A program made the position numbers and the translations under genes. From NCBI GenBank assembly GCA_004519485.1, contig CP038131.1, positions 62,001 to 126,000 on the forward strand: DNA of 64,000 nucleotides. Direction: 5' to 3'. The notes beneath the pieces are model-generated. The model was not told the DNA's origin and searched no databases. It saw nothing but the letters and a program-made list of their open reading frames with translations. Positions 10,124 to 22,991 of this stretch are shown here, one piece after another. Origin of the DNA: Nannochloropsis oceanica. Taxonomy: Eukaryota > Sar > Eustigmatophyceae > Eustigmatales > Monodopsidaceae. The stretch's first letter is position 1, and each line of letters begins with the position of its first letter.

Positions 10124-10921
10124 TTCTTACGCGGAGGGATGCGGGCGGTGTTGACTAGTGGGATCCTAGAAAATCTGCGTATTTCTGTCATGGTGCCCCC
10201 GGCGAAGGGAAAAAAGAAGCGGGTGTAGGGAATGGTGTTTGTGAGTGTATGTTTTTCGTGATGTGGGAAGCGGGTCCTCAGTAGAAGTAGCAGGAATGAG
10301 GCTGCGACAACACTTCATGAAAGCACATCGTTCTGTCATCCACAGCCACGGCAATATACCCGTCCGTAGCTACGACTATTCCCCCAACGAACATACGAGA
10401 GATCGTTACAATTCCTGCCAAGTCAGCCTCCTCTTCCACCACCCCACCACGTACCCCCTGTCTCCCTTGCTACTGTTGCTTCTCGTGCAGCCAGTTGCTC
10501 CTCACGCGGGTCGGGTCGAATAATGACAGCGGGGATATAAAAGTAGGGTCAAGGTGGCCCGTGGGCTTTTTATCGATGGAGAGACACCTGCAATGCCTGT
10601 GTGCGTAGTGTATGTGGAGGGGAAGCCCGGAGTATCATTGAACGCTCGCCAACTCTTCTGAAAGCCCCTCTGGCAAAATATAATGTAATGGGCAGTATCC
10701 CTGCCAAGAGCCCAGGATCAGCCCGATACCCTGCATGCTGTGCTTGTGGAGGTACTCTATGCGTGTGCATATTGATTGAATCATAGCTGTGATTGTATCA
10801 GATGATACATCATCATCTTCGTCGCCATCGCTCTATACCAGACTCGCTCGATGACGATTTCTTCACCTTCACGTTCCAATTTGCTCTCACCAACCTACGC
10901 ACAACACAAAGAGGGACAGCG
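10124..10921. other. Intergenic between divergent ABC transporter and coiled-coil genes
   Basis: No gene is supported. A TATA-like element (GGGGATATAAAAG) lies at about 10531-10543 in + orientation, nearly 400 bases before the Met at 10922, and could serve the coiled-coil gene. The first in-frame Met of that gene is at 10793, so the last 130 bases may be coding or 5' UTR. Confidence 0.4.
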
Positions 10922-12955
10922 ATGGAGCTGGACTCTCGTGGCTTCAAGCCCCAACCAGCAGGAAGTAGCAGCAACGAGACCGCGGCATCTTCCTCCTCGA
11001 CGCTGAAAGCCGTTTGGTCGCCACCACCACGTTTGCCGCCATCGCGTTCGCAGCAGCCCCAGCATCCATCCCCATTGCATTACGATACTCCTTATCATCG
11101 TTATGATCATCATCATTACCATCAGCAGCACCATAATCAGCATTCTCCCCCTACTTTTTTGGACGTTACTTCTCCCCAAAACGACTCTGGCTACCGCGAG
11201 GACGATGCAGAGGGAGGCACCGGGGCCCTGCCGACGATGCCTTTACAGCAGGAATTGCTGCGCATGGTAGCCCTATTAGAAGATGAAGTGAGTATTCTCC
11301 AGATTCAGCTGAAAGATACTACTACCACCGCCATTCAGAGCGAACAAGAGGCAATCGAAGCGCTACATGACCTTGAAACAACGCATGAAAAGCTTCTGCA
11401 GGAGATGAAGGAGAAAGAGAAGTTGGCGCGAAAGGTGTTGGTTTTGGAGAGCGAGAGGAAGTGGGAAGGAGCAGGTACAGCAATAGCAGCAGCTGGAGAA
11501 CGAAGAGAAAGGAATTCGGTTTTGGATGGAAAGGAGACAGAGGGTGGGATGGAGGGGGACGTGGACGAGGAGAAGGGAATGGTGGGGAGGAGGGGAGGGA
11601 GGGAGGAGGGGGCGGAGGAGGAGGTAATTATGGTATTGCAGCAGCAGTTAAGGGAGACACAAGAGCATGTGGAAAAAATGAAGAGAGAGTGCGAGAAGAG
11701 GGAGGAGGTGTTAATTGAGTGGGTTAAATCCCTCGAAGAAGAAGAAGGAGAAGAGGAGGAGGAGGAGGACGACGACGACGAAGAGAGGAAGGAGTTGAGT
11801 AGCATGGTAGCGATGGATGCGGGTATTCTATCGGCAGTGAGGCGTCCCTTGAAAGAGGAGGTGGAGAAAGAGCTCCGGCAGGAGCAGCAGCAGCAGCAAG
11901 ATCAGAAGGAAGAAAACGGGGAACAGAAACGTCTCCGAAGAAACCTTCCTCCTCTTCCTTCGTCTTCCCTCCCTCCAATCATCGCCGCCGCAACAAACAA
12001 CAAGAGAAAACGGCGGCCCCCCTCTTCTTCTCCTATTCCTCCTCCTGGGGCACTTTCTCCTGCTGCTTCTGCTGCTGCTGCTGCTGTCGCTGCTGCTGAA
12101 GGAGGGTGGGAAGCGCGCCTCTCCCTCCTCCTCGAGCAACGACGGGTTCGAGAAGAGGAAACTGCCGACCGGCTTTCCATGGCTTTGGGGAAGCTTGTAG
12201 AGGAGAGGAGACATGCGAGGGAAGAAGCTGAAAAAATGACAAAGCTGAAGGAGGAGAATGTGGCATTATGTGCGGCATGGGAGGAGGAAAGGAGGGAGGA
12301 AGGGGTGGTGAGGCAGGCGCTGGAGAAGAAGGTAGAGAAAATGCGCGAACGACTGGATGAACTCGAGGGTAGGGTGGGAGGCAGGAAAGCCACAATGGCG
12401 GCAGCAGCGGCGGCAGCAGCAGCTGCTGCAGCAGAAGAAACGCTGGAGGAGGAGAGATTGGAGAGAGAGAGGAGGATGAGGGAGGTGGAGGAGGAGAGGA
12501 AGAAGGAAAGGGAGGCGGGAACTTTGGTGCTTGAGGGGGAGAGGAGGGAGGGGAAGCAGGCCAAAGACAGGCTTGAAAAAGAGAGGAGGGAGAGGGAGGC
12601 GCTCATGACGGTGCTGGAGGAGGAGAGAAGGGAGGGTGGGAGGGTGAGGAGAGAATTGGAAGGATTGAGAGAGCAGCTGGCGACGACATTGGATGAGGAA
12701 AGGAGGGAGGGTGAGAGGGTGAGGAGGGAGATAGAGGAGGAGAGGAGACAAAGAACAATACTGGTGTCGGCGCTGGAGGAAGAGAGGGAGGCTGTAGTTC
12801 AAATGGAGAGACGAATTTCGGCACTGCAGAACGCCCTGGAGCAGCAGCAGCAGCAGCAGCAACAACAACAACAGGAGGCACATGCAGCAGTAGCAGCAGC
12901 ACAAGAAGAAGCAACAAAGTGGCGTGCGTGTTACGAAATGATAGAAGGAGTGCGA

Positions 12956-13018
<63 letters not shown>

Positions 13019-13633
13019 CAAGAGCAGGAGGAAGGAGGGGTGAAGGAAGGGAGTGAGGGGGGAGAGCAGGAGAGAGTGGAGGAGCTGAATAGGGAGTTCG
13101 AAAGGGCCAAGAGGAAAGTCACGAGGATCTGTGAGGAGGAGAGGAGGAGGAAGGACTGGAGGGAAAAATTGGGGAGAAGAAATGGAAGCACATGTCGGAT
13201 GGGGGAAGGAGGGAGGGAGGAGGAGGAGGAGGAGGAGGAGGAGTACGATGTCATCCGACGGAGGGGGCGTCCTTTCATGGAAGAGGAGAACGATGGAGGA
13301 GGAATGGAGGAAGGGAGGGAGGGGATGATGGATCGGGATGTGAGGCATGCGATGGAATTGGGAAAGGAAGTGTGTGACCTTGTGGCGATTGCAGAAGAAG
13401 TGAGTGTCCTGGAGGTGGGCATGGAGAAGGAGAATTTGTTGGAAGAATTAATAGTTCAGTTGGAAGCGATGAAGGAGCGGGGGATGGTGGCGATGGAGGG
13501 GATGAGGGAGAGGATGAAGAGAGACTTCCGAGTGTTGTTGCGGTGTCAGGCCGGGATTTTGAGGAGAGGGAGGGAGGGAGGGAGGGGTCGGTTGACTTTG
13601 ACTGAGGCTTGGAGGCGGCTTAAAAGTATTTAA
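10793..13633 (+). CDS. Long coiled-coil protein with poly-Q tracts, function unknown
   Basis: Single ORF of 946 residues; I do not recognise the family. The first Met is at 10793, but Met 44 at 10922 (MELDSRGF) is an equally good start. The N-terminus is His/Pro/Gln-rich. From about residue 150 to the end the sequence is dominated by heptad-like, Glu/Arg-rich coiled coil (EEERREGERVRREIEEERR-type repeats near 560-660), interrupted by acidic and Ala runs, a Q10 tract near residue 685 and a Q20 tract near 725 (CAG repeat at 12959-13011 followed by CAA). The final 100 residues (AMELGKEVCDLVAIAEEVS, LEELIVQLEAMKERGM) are less repetitive and could be a folded helical end. A structural or cytoskeleton-linked role is a guess from composition only. 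The coding strand is extremely purine-rich, as in several neighbours, which creates a long spurious Leu/Pro/Ser ORF on the opposite strand. Confidence 0.75.
12959..13020 (+). repeat. CAG/CAA trinucleotide repeat, coding
   Basis: Perfect CAG run to about 13011, then CAA codons. It encodes a Gln tract in the coiled-coil protein. Confidence 0.95.
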
Positions 13634-15372
13634 GTCGGAAAGTACACCACAAATGTAATGCGCGGGGCCGAAGATAAGTGCGGACCACAACAAAGAAAAA
13701 TGTAAGTGTATTCTGCTTAAGAACATGGGACCTTGAGTCAGAAGTCTGACTGAATTAATAATCAATGAAAAAATCCCTTAATAGCCCTTTTTTCCATTTG
13801 CAAAATTTGCCGAGGTGTACTAAGAGCTATATACTTCAACAATCATTTTCCCTAGCAAAGGAAATTTGATCTGTTTCTACAATTTAGTAATTATAGAGGA
13901 TGGGCATACAAGTGTCAGAGCCCCACAAGCCCCGAGACGGTTCAAGTGCATAAGACTTGATCTTCGGCGCGCGCCATGAGAAGCCCTCCCGCAGGGTACT
14001 CTCAAAAGAAACAAGACAAGACGTAGAGGCCGCTTCTCGCGTCTACTTGACAGACGACAGCACCAGTTATCACAAGAGACAGTATAAGCCCTTCTTGCCA
14101 CGCTCTGGAAAAATTATCGAAGATTTTGGGGGGGGGGTACACAGCCACAGCCCTCCCCTCCGAGGAGTCCTCGCCGGCGGGGCGGCAGATCCGAGCAAAT
14201 GTCAACCCCGCACGCCGCACCAGTCCCTACCACGTGCTTCTGTGTCCCCCTGAAAGTATTCCACCCACTGTTAGCGGTGGCCGCCATGGAACTCACGAAG
14301 GGGCTAGCGCTCATGTATACACTTGTGTCTGGGACGGTTTGTGGATTGAAAATTTCCGAGAGGAGAAAAGAGAGAAAGACACATGAAAAAATGAGAGGCG
14401 AACGATCGTGAGTCGCGACGGTCTTCGTCCATGTCTGCCATGTCTGGGTCTAAAAATGAGTGCTTTGAACTGTTCATAATTATCTTGTGCTTCTATATAT
14501 ATATGTGTGCGAGGCAGGGGTTGGCGTGGTGCTCGTGGTTTGGAAGGCCGCAACCGTGGGGCTCAAGGATGGCGCCGTGTTGATTGTTTCTTCTCTCGCT
14601 TTTGTTCTGTTCTTCTCTGCAACGTCGCTCATGTTGAGCCGAAAAAAACCCTGGAGCACCCCCGCCAATGGGTGCGACTGCACCACATTCGTCTCGTGAC
14701 GGATGTTGGTACCACCGAGATAATTATTCTACATATATTCAGTTACCCTCGGTTGATGGCTGTAACTGGACATCTATGGCCGACCGCAGGGGGCTTTGGG
14801 GTCGCTCCTCGGCTGTTGCGAGCGAGTAGCATCACAACACGATTTGGGCGCCCCTCATCATGACGAGCACGGCAGCGATGATCAGGAGAGTGACCACTTC
14901 CCATTTATATCTGATAAGATCACTTATACATTTTCACCCCTTATTGCACACAACCACAGGGTCGCCTCGTCCCAACGACACGTCACAAGGGAGCGCGGGC
15001 CATAAAAGCGAAGGCTAATAGTGCCTGCACTCCCGCTTCGTCGGCCGTGCACATCTTTGGGTCCCCGCCCACAAGCTACACCACAATGGAAGGGTAGAGA
15101 TATGAATGAACTTCTGTGCATCTTCTCCAAGCCGCTCTATCCTAAGTCCACCCCGTCGTCTTGGATCAAGCCCTAATTCCTGGCCCCTATCACTATCAGC
15201 CGCAAAGAGTCAGGGAGTAGGAACTGTGGGACAGAGCTGTCAAAAACCATCACCACAGGTGTTCAGCAGTAGTGGCGGCAAGCTCCGCGGAAACATCTGA
15301 AGACAGAAAACCAAAGTAGCCCATACAGCCGCACCACAGCCGCAAGCACCACCAGCAACACCACCACAAAGC
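13634..15372. other. 1.7 kb intergenic region
   Basis: Lies between two genes on the + strand. Open frames are short (under 120 codons) and none resembles a known protein. It is less purine-biased than its surroundings, has a run of nine G at about 14130, an AT dinucleotide run at 14495-14505, and a CATAAAAG element at about 15001 that could be a promoter element of the CELF-like gene. No RNA gene was recognised. Confidence 0.5.
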
Positions 15373-15890
15373 ATGGTATCTCCCACCCCGTACGATCATC
15401 ACAATGGCGGCGGGCGGCGCAGTCGCGGTGGATCCCTATCGTCGGCTCCAGGCCCTGGCTCTTCTTCTCCCTACCACCAAGGAAGCAGTGGTGGGTCTCC
15501 TCCTTCCTCCACTTGGGCAGGAGGAGGAGGAGGAGGAGGAGGGAACGGTATGCCTGCATATTACGCGCAGAAGCCTCATCACCACCATGCCCAGCAACAC
15601 CATCATCACTACCAAGAACAAATCCACCATCAAGAAATGGGGGAAATGATGCCTCCGCCACCGCCGCCGGCGCTGCCGCAGCATTATGCGTTGCCACCGT
15701 CTGCGGTGCAGTACTATACTACCCCCTCACACCAGGGGCACCAGCAGCAGCACCAGCAGCAGCACCACCACCATCAGCAGCAGCAGCAGCAGCACCACCA
15801 CCAGCAGCAGCCCTACGACTTGGAAGTGAGTGGTTCCCCCCATTCGCCAGCAGTCTACCAGCACCCCCACCAGCATTCTCCGTACCATTC

Positions 15891-15923
<33 letters not shown>

Positions 15924-18237
15924 CCAGCAACAGCACCAGCACTACCACCGACACCAGCATCAGCAGCATCAGCAGCATGTCTCTCCCCATCATCAGCAAC
16001 TACAGGGCTATGGACAAGACCACTTGAGTGGCTCCCCGACGGCGGTCCCAGGCGAGGTGTACGTCACGTCGGGATCGCCCTCCTCTTTCTCCTCCTCCAC
16101 CACCGCTCCAGGAGGGAACAAAACCTCCCTTGAATCCTCCCCTCGCTCCATCTCCTCCCATGGCGCAAACACCCTTGGCACTCACAACCAGCAGCAGCAG
16201 CCGCAACAACAACAACAACAACAGCAGCAGCGACAGCAACAGCAGCATCCGCCGCCGCCTCACGTGCAACAGCACCAGTACCATACCCACTCTCCCTCCA
16301 CCTCTTCCTCCCTCCAACCCCCCACCTCTTCCTCCGTCCACCCCTCCTCCTCCGCAGCTGGGAACGGCGACGATGATTTAAGGGTGACGACGGCCGGGGG
16401 GGTGGCGCTCCTGGAATACGTTGACCCGAGTGGGGCACGCTGTGTCGTGTACGAAGTCCCCACGGTGTTTTCAGAGGCTGCGCTTGCGTGTGCTGGGCCC
16501 GAGGGCTATCCTCCCTGGTCTCCTGGTGCGCCGATTCAGACGGTACGGGAGGGAGAGGTGGTGACGAGTGGTCCGGAAGGGAGCAATTTATTCGTGTTTC
16601 ACTTGCCCAGCAATTATAGCAATGCGGATTGTTTTAATATGTTTTCGGCGTACGGCACAATCATCAGCGTGAGGATCATGGTGGAGAAGGGGACGGGGAG
16701 GAGCCGTGGCTTTGGGTTTGTCTCCTTCTCCAATCAGGAGGCGGCGGACTTGGCGATTCGCATGCTCGATGGGTATCAATTGGGTCATAAACGGCTTAAA
16801 GTCCAACATAAGAAAACGGACGCTTCCTCCTCGTCGCGGTCCGTGTCGATGTCGTCACTTGGGGGGGGGGCGGGAGGGGAGGGAGGGAAGGAGGGAGGAG
16901 GCCAGGGAGAGTCGCCTACAATGTCGGAATTGTCCAGCGTGGCAGGTTCTGTGGGCTATCCCCCGCCGGTGATAGAGGGGGAGGGAGGGAGGGAGGGAGG
17001 GAGGGATGAACAAGCTTGGAGTTACGGGCAGGGTCATCCGCCGCGGCCGTTATCACAGGCGTCCCTTTCCTCCTATGGAACTTATGGTTCTGCTTTATCA
17101 AGCCCTCCGTACTACTACGCTACGCCTCCCCGTGGCAGAGGAGGAGGAGGAGGAGGGTGGGGAGAGAGGGGAGGAAGGATGAGTGATCACCGCCCCCCTT
17201 ACGGCAGTGGCCGTGGTGGTGCTGTGGAGGCTGAAGGACGGTATTCGTCCCACCCCTCCTCCCTCCCTCCCTCCTCCACGATCTATACATCCGGGTATCG
17301 GGGCCGAGGCCGAGGAGGAGGACGAGGCAGCAACACCAACGACTTGTACCCACCCCCTTACACCTTATACTCCCCCTCCTCCCCTCCTGTCTCCACTCCT
17401 CCCTACTGCCTTCCCCCCCCTCCTCACGTTAACAGCCCTTCCTACCTCCCCTACAATCCCCACCCCTACCCTCCCCACGCCCCTCCTCTCCCCCTCCCTC
17501 CCCCCGCTCCTGTCTCTGCCATCTCGTCCCCTCCTCTCACCTCCGCCACCGGCTACCACTATCCCACTGCCTATGGCGCGCCCCCGCCCGCCCGTCCTCC
17601 CTCCCTCCCTCCCCACTCTCACTACCCTTCCTACGGCCCGCCTGACCATGCTGTTGGAGTTAGAAGAGGGGGAGGGATGGAGGGAGGGATGGTTCCTCCT
17701 TATTACATCGCATCAGTGAGAGGAGGAAGAGGTCGAGGGTATCGAGGGAGGGGAGGAGGAAGGGGGGGAGGAATCTCAGGGTATGGCACATGGTTTCCTT
17801 CCCCCTACCACCATCAACAGCAGCACCGCTATCAGCAACAGGAACAGCAGCAGCAGGAGTATCAGAGAGGAAGAGAAGGAGGGGGCCAGGGAGGGAGGGA
17901 GGACAGGGGCGGCCCGCCTAATCTCCCTATAGATGAATTGAGTGCCTTGACGGTTGATGGAGATGTTGAGAACGAAGGTGAGGAGGAGGAAGCGACGGAG
18001 CAGGAGGAGGAGGAGGATGAGGTGGAGGTGGAACAGGAGGATCAGGAGCAAAAGGAGGAGGAAGAGAGGGAGGAGGAAGAAGAGGAGGAAAGAGAGGAGG
18101 AAGGACGGTGGGGGCAACGTGTACCGATTCCGGAGGGAGGGAGGGAGGGAGGGAAAGCAGAGTCTAGTGGAGGCGAAACACCTCGTCCTTCATCGACAGC
18201 GGCAGGACGCACAAAGTCATCCCCGGGGGATCCTTGA
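15373..18237 (+). CDS. CELF/Bruno-like RNA-binding protein with one RRM and RG-rich tail
   Basis: Single ORF of 954 residues. One RNA recognition motif at about 403-482: RNP2-like NLFVFHL and RNP1 SRGFGFVSF, ending LGHKRLKVQHKK. This matches the third, C-terminal RRM of CELF/Bruno proteins (GPEGxNLFxxHLP ... GxxxGxKRLKVQ), which bind U/GU-rich RNA and control splicing, decay or translation. The N-terminal 330 residues are His/Gln/Pro-rich prion-like sequence with several CAG/CAC repeats; after the RRM come Gly/Ser/Pro-rich segments with RGRGG clusters (about 650 and 790-800), which often bind RNA and are methylated, and then a strongly acidic tail (about 855-920). Such a build is typical of RNA-granule proteins (inference). 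Unlike animal CELF proteins the first two RRMs are absent. Start is the first Met, just before MVSPTPYDHH; no intron needed. Confidence 0.85.
15891..15933 (+). repeat. CAG repeat, coding
   Basis: CAG run interrupted by CAC, encoding Gln/His in the prion-like N-terminus of the CELF-like protein. Confidence 0.85.
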
Positions 18238-18483
18238 GAATGGCACAAAGGAAGGACGGAGGGACGGAAGAGGAGGAGGGAGGGAGGGAGGGAAGGAGGG
18301 GGGGAGGAGGGAGAGACAAAAGAAGGGGAAGGAGTGTGGCAGGACTACAATCGCCAGTCCATCATAATGTGTAACCAAGGCCAAATTAACTGCGGCAACA
18401 GTAATACCAGCAGCACTACCACCACCACCACCACAAGTGGCGTTAGAAGCAGGAGCAGTAGCAGCAGTAGTAGTAGCAGCGGT

Positions 18484-18518
<35 letters not shown>

Positions 18519-19382
18519 AGTGCCCGCGAGAGAGAGGAAAACAGAGCTCGAAGTCATATAACCCCCAACAGCTAGAGAGGAAGGAGGAGCAGCAGAAGAA
18601 AGGAGGAGACGACATGGAAAAAGAAAAGGTAGAGGGAAGAAGCAGCAGCAGTAGTAGTTGTAGTAGTAGGAGGAGGGGGAGAAGAAGTGAAGAAGAAAAA
18701 GAGAAAGAAGAAAAGAAAGAAGAAAAAGAAGAAGAAAGAAATAGTAGATAAAAGGGGAGAAAGTTGAAAAGAAGAAGGAGAAGGAGGAAGAAGAAGAAGA
18801 GGAGGAGGAGGGTGGAGGAGAAGGAGAAGGCAAAGAAGGAAAGCATCCATCCCTGCTTCAGTTCTGCCAACGAAAACGAAGAAGAAACGCACCTAATGGA
18901 GGCTTTTGTTCATCAAGACAGGGACTCGCAATACCGCCTGCAGCGCAGCACGTTGGCCATGCTCGCACACATCTTATCCAGGATAACACCAGCACCCACA
19001 CACACCAAACGACCTGCGCAAAAAACAGCAGGGGGGAAACAGGGAAAACATGGCGCGTAGCATGCCTCCCTTTCGAAAGTGTTCTTATCAGTACTTTGTG
19101 AATTTTGCCACTTTCCTGAAGTAAGTTATTGCATTGCCACCTCACTTGAGGCCATATTCATCCTACTCTTCTTCCTTCTCCTCCCCACTCATTAATCCTC
19201 TCCTAACCGTAAGAGTAAAAGTAGAGGGAAACAACGATCCGCTCGCTTCTCATCTACCTGCCCCTCTTCAAGTAATCACAATCACTCCATCAATCTTAAA
19301 ACCGGCTTCAGTATTTCATGACAAACATTTCCCTCTGCCGCACTTCATTTCCTCCATTTCAAACTCCTAGTCCCCTCTCTTC
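18238..19382. other. Intergenic, low-complexity purine tract
   Basis: Between convergent genes. Positions 18240-18840 are almost pure GGA/GAA/AGC repeat on the + strand; frames on both strands are open only because of composition. From 18850 the sequence is ordinary but carries no recognisable gene. Much of it may be long 3' UTR of the CELF-like gene. Confidence 0.5.
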
Positions 19383-20087
19383 TCAATCAAAGAAACGCGG
19401 GACCGTTCTCGTCATCTTCGCCGCCCCACTCAAATCAAAGCCGAGCGTATAAGGAATTTGCTTGTCCTTTAATATCCTAACCACCCACAACGGACTCGAC
19501 CACGTCTTCCCATTTTCAATCGGGAACCCCTCGCCAATCCGTACCCTTTCCGTCGTCGTCGCCGCCCCTTCTTCCTTCTCAATATACGCGTACGCCACAT
19601 TACCACCTTCCAACAACTCCACCCTTTCAATCTTTTTCTCATCAATTAACTTCAAAAAAGCAGGCATGTCAACATTAGCTTCACCCGTTTCCAATTTAGG
19701 AGCTCCTCCGTAGTCCGGGCCATTGTAACTCCCACAGCCAAACCCAAGGCACGTGCTTTCCATCACGGTTTTGTCGGCCACGAGTACGGTAGAGGAGGGA
19801 AAGGATATTAGAGTTTTAGTGCTTACGACCCTTTCAACGGCATTAGTCACGACGGGCGAGGAGAAGTAGGCCCCGCCAATGAAGACTGTGGAGGTCAGGC
19901 GCAGGAACGTGCTGAATGAGGGGGTGAGCTTGCTTTCGAGGTCGTCATTCTGGTTTTGAGGGGAAAACACTGCCAGCCGGGTGATGATGGGTCGGGCTAC
20001 CGCATGTGGTGGTGGCGTGACGGTGAAAGCGTATGTGATGGTGGTAGTTGTGGTGGCCATGGCCAAGAGAAGGAGGGCGGCGTACAT
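19383..20087 (-). CDS. Plastid-targeted protein with FtsH N-domain-like segment
   Basis: About 234 residues from the Met at 20087; an upstream in-frame Met at 20153 exists, but the later one makes a clean presequence. It begins MYAALLLLAMATTTTTITYAF|TVTPPP: a hydrophobic signal followed by Ala|Phe, the motif that marks plastid import in stramenopile algae, then a Ser/Pro/basic transit-like region. The mature part contains DMPAFLKLIDEKKIERVEL and LEGGNVAYAYIEKEE, which resemble the small N-terminal domain that FtsH proteases expose on the trans side of the membrane (FLKxVxxGxVxxVxF-type). No AAA or peptidase domain follows, so it is a stand-alone domain, perhaps a regulator or partner of FtsH in the plastid (inference). 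It lies tail to tail with the CELF-like gene. Confidence 0.75.
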   Translation of the reverse strand: MYAALLLLAMATTTTTITYAFTVTPPPHAVARPIITRLAVFSPQNQNDDLESKLTPSFSTFLRLTSTVFIGGAYFSSPVVTNAVERVVSTKTLISFPSSTVLVADKTVMESTCLGFGCGSYNGPDYGGAPKLETGEANVDMPAFLKLIDEKKIERVELLEGGNVAYAYIEKEEGAATTTERVRIGEGFPIENGKTWSSPLWVVRILKDKQIPYTLGFDLSGAAKMTRTVPRFFD

Positions 20088-20559
20088 TGTTGCTGCGCCC
20101 GACTGTGCATGGGAGTTGGGAGTAGGAATAAGCATCGGGATCGTGAGAATCAAACTTGCCTCTAGCTTTGAGAAATCGTTCAGATATTTTTACAGGCCAG
20201 GGTGCTGGTTTAGGCAAAAAAAAAATGCAGATGCACATTGCAACTGAGGCGTTATACAATAGTTGCAGGAGAGGGCCATTTTATGATATAGCGGCGAGGG
20301 AATGCCACCACAACCGATACCCACCACTCCCGCTCTCCATACACACCTTAAAACTCAAGAAACATCTCCGCAACAAGGAGCTCGACCACTTGCTATTCCA
20401 AGGCAAGTGTGGAGGCGCGGGAGCATCTATTGCGCATTAATAAATCAGATGCCTCACATTCCCTTCGCAACGCATGCACAGGCAGGCCGAGCTTTGCCCT
20501 CGGCCTGATGACGGCACAACCACCATTACAACGAGCCTGACTCGTCAAGTTACAAGAAG
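20088..20559. other. Intergenic between divergent plastid-protein and bZIP-like genes
   Basis: No gene seen. Shared upstream region of two divergent genes; contains an A9 run at about 20217 and no clear core promoter element. Confidence 0.5.
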
Positions 20560-20826
20560 ATGAAGGACAAGGCGTACTTCGAGGCCAGCCTTGGCCTCGG
20601 GGGTGGCAACAATAGAGACAGAGGAGACGCCATGCTGGCCGAGGACGACGACCTGATGACCACCTCCACCCCCGACGTCTCCGACACCTATTTCCTCCTT
20701 TCCGAAGCGGCGCTCAAGGGCGTCGTCCCTTCCCCACCCACTCCCAATTATCTCTTGAACGAAGGTGGGCAAGGGGTGATGATGCTACCCCCAGCACTCC
20801 CCTCAACATTACCAGCAGCAACATCC

Positions 20827-20862
<36 letters not shown>

Positions 20863-22466
20863 CAATCACGCCCCCTTCCTTTTCCCTCCTCCTCCTCCTC
20901 CTCCTCCTCCTCCTCCTCCGCGTCCACCGCATCCCTTCTTCAATCACAAGCACGTTTACCCCCAGCAAGTCCGGGAACTGAAGCCTACAACACTCTGCTG
21001 TTACTCGGAGATCCCCACCACCCTCCCCACCATCAACTCTCTCCTCCTCTACTCCTCCATCTATCGGGATCAGTCAGTGGAGGAGGGAAAGCAGAAGCAG
21101 ATGGAGGAGGAGGAGGAGGAGGAGAAGGAGAAGGAGAAGGAGAGGGGAATGAGGGGATGAGTAGTGTAAATTCCACTACTCTACTGGTGGATGACTACCT
21201 AAGGACACAGGCCACAACGACAACCCTGATGGTTGAGGGGGAGGAAGGGGAGGAGGAAATCGACACTTTGGGGAACATGATTACAGCGATACCACCGTCT
21301 CTGCTACCAAATCAACCATCGCAGCAGCAGCAGCAGCAGCAGCAGCGGCAGCGGCAGCAGCCGGAGGATCAGGAGCAGAAGGAGGAGCAGCAGCAGCAGT
21401 CGATGCCCCCCCCGAGCAGGAGGAGCAGCCGCAGCAGCCGCAGCAGCAACAACAACATTAGCAGTAGGATCAACAAAAAGCGGGGGGAAGGACCACGGCG
21501 TCCTCCCACGGACAGCACTTGCGGAAGTGAAAAAGGAGGAGGCGGAGGAGGAAAGGCAAGCATCAGCGACCTCTCTACAGGCATGGGCACAGCACATGCA
21601 GCAGCAACACATACATCACAGAAGAAGCACGCGCCCTTGGGCCAGTGGGTCACGCCTCCTCAACCTCAGTACACCATTCCGAAAACAGTTTCGGATCTCG
21701 ACATGCCCTCGATAGCTGGCCCTCCGATGGCGCCTTTTGGCTCTGCTGGCAGTGGTGGTGGTACTGCTACTGCTACTGCTGCTGCTGCTGCTGCTACTTC
21801 CGTAGGGCAAGGAGGGGTGGATGGTACTGTCGCTCCTGCTTTGGTTGATGGTGTTGGAGATGCGCAGTCGTTGTCTGTGTCGGCGTGGGCCGAAGCGAGT
21901 AGTCTGGCAAGAGGAGGAGGAGGAGGAGTGGGACGAGAAGGGAGAGGCGGAGGAGGAGTGGGACGAGAAGGGAGAGGCGGAGGAGGAAGAGATGGGAGGA
22001 GGAACACCAGTGAGCGCACCAGCAAGATGTCTCTCACTTCCTTGTTGCCTACATCATGGAGACGACGGAGACGAGGAAGCAGTAGCAGCAGCAGCAGCAG
22101 CAGCAGCAACGACAGCAACAGCAATAGCAACGATACCATTCAAGACACAACAGTAACGTCTCCCCTTCCTCTTCAAACCGCTTCCCTTCCTTTTCCTCCT
22201 CCTCCTCCCCCTCCTTGCTCCTCCCATCCTGCCCGGGGTCCAACTCCCTCCCTCCTTCCCCTTAGCCCTCATATTGGCAGCAAGTCCTTCTCCTTCCACA
22301 ATTTGCCGAGTCTCACTTCTCTTTCTCCATATTTGATTCCTGTTGCTGCTGCTTCTGCTACTGTTTCAACTACTGCTGCTGCGTCTGCTTCTCCTTGTCT
22401 GACGACACAGCAGCAGCAGCAACAACAAAAATTGTTGCAACAGCAAATGTACCACAATCATCTCCT

Positions 22467-22518
<52 letters not shown>

Positions 22519-22959
22519 CAACAACAAGAACACCACCACCAACAACTCCTGCTGCAGCAGCAACAACAGCAACCTCCTGCTCGCTTTTATAAACCACCGG
22601 AAGGAGGAGTAGTTGCAGCAGGAGGAGGAGGAACTGAGGGTATCAGGCCTACAACAAGAATTGCCGACAGCAACAGCAGCAATATCCATAGCATCAGCAG
22701 CAGCGGGAGCAAAAGACAAGGAATAAAGCGGGAGGTCTCCTACCCCGACATTGCAAGCATATCCCTCACTGCCTCCTCCGCTACTTCCCCCTCCCCCTCT
22801 TCCTCCTCCTCCTCCTCCTTCTCCTCCTTCTCCTCCTTCTCCTCCTTTGCTTCGTCCTCCAGCAATCTGCAACATACCTACACATCATCCCTCCCTTCCC
22901 CGTCCTCCTTCCCTTCCTCCACTCTCTACTCCTCCCTATTTTCTCACGCGGCTGCTTCC

Positions 22960-22991
<32 letters not shown>

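Noticed and set aside
12266-13348. Long minus-strand ORF rich in Leu, Pro and Ser opposite the coiled-coil gene
   Set aside because: It is the complement of GAG/GGA/CAG repeats; no motif, and the + strand frame explains the region better.
18217-18870. Minus-strand ORF of about 217 codons downstream of the CELF-like gene
   Set aside because: Composed of Phe/Leu/Ser runs from GAA/GGA repeats; no signal of a real gene.
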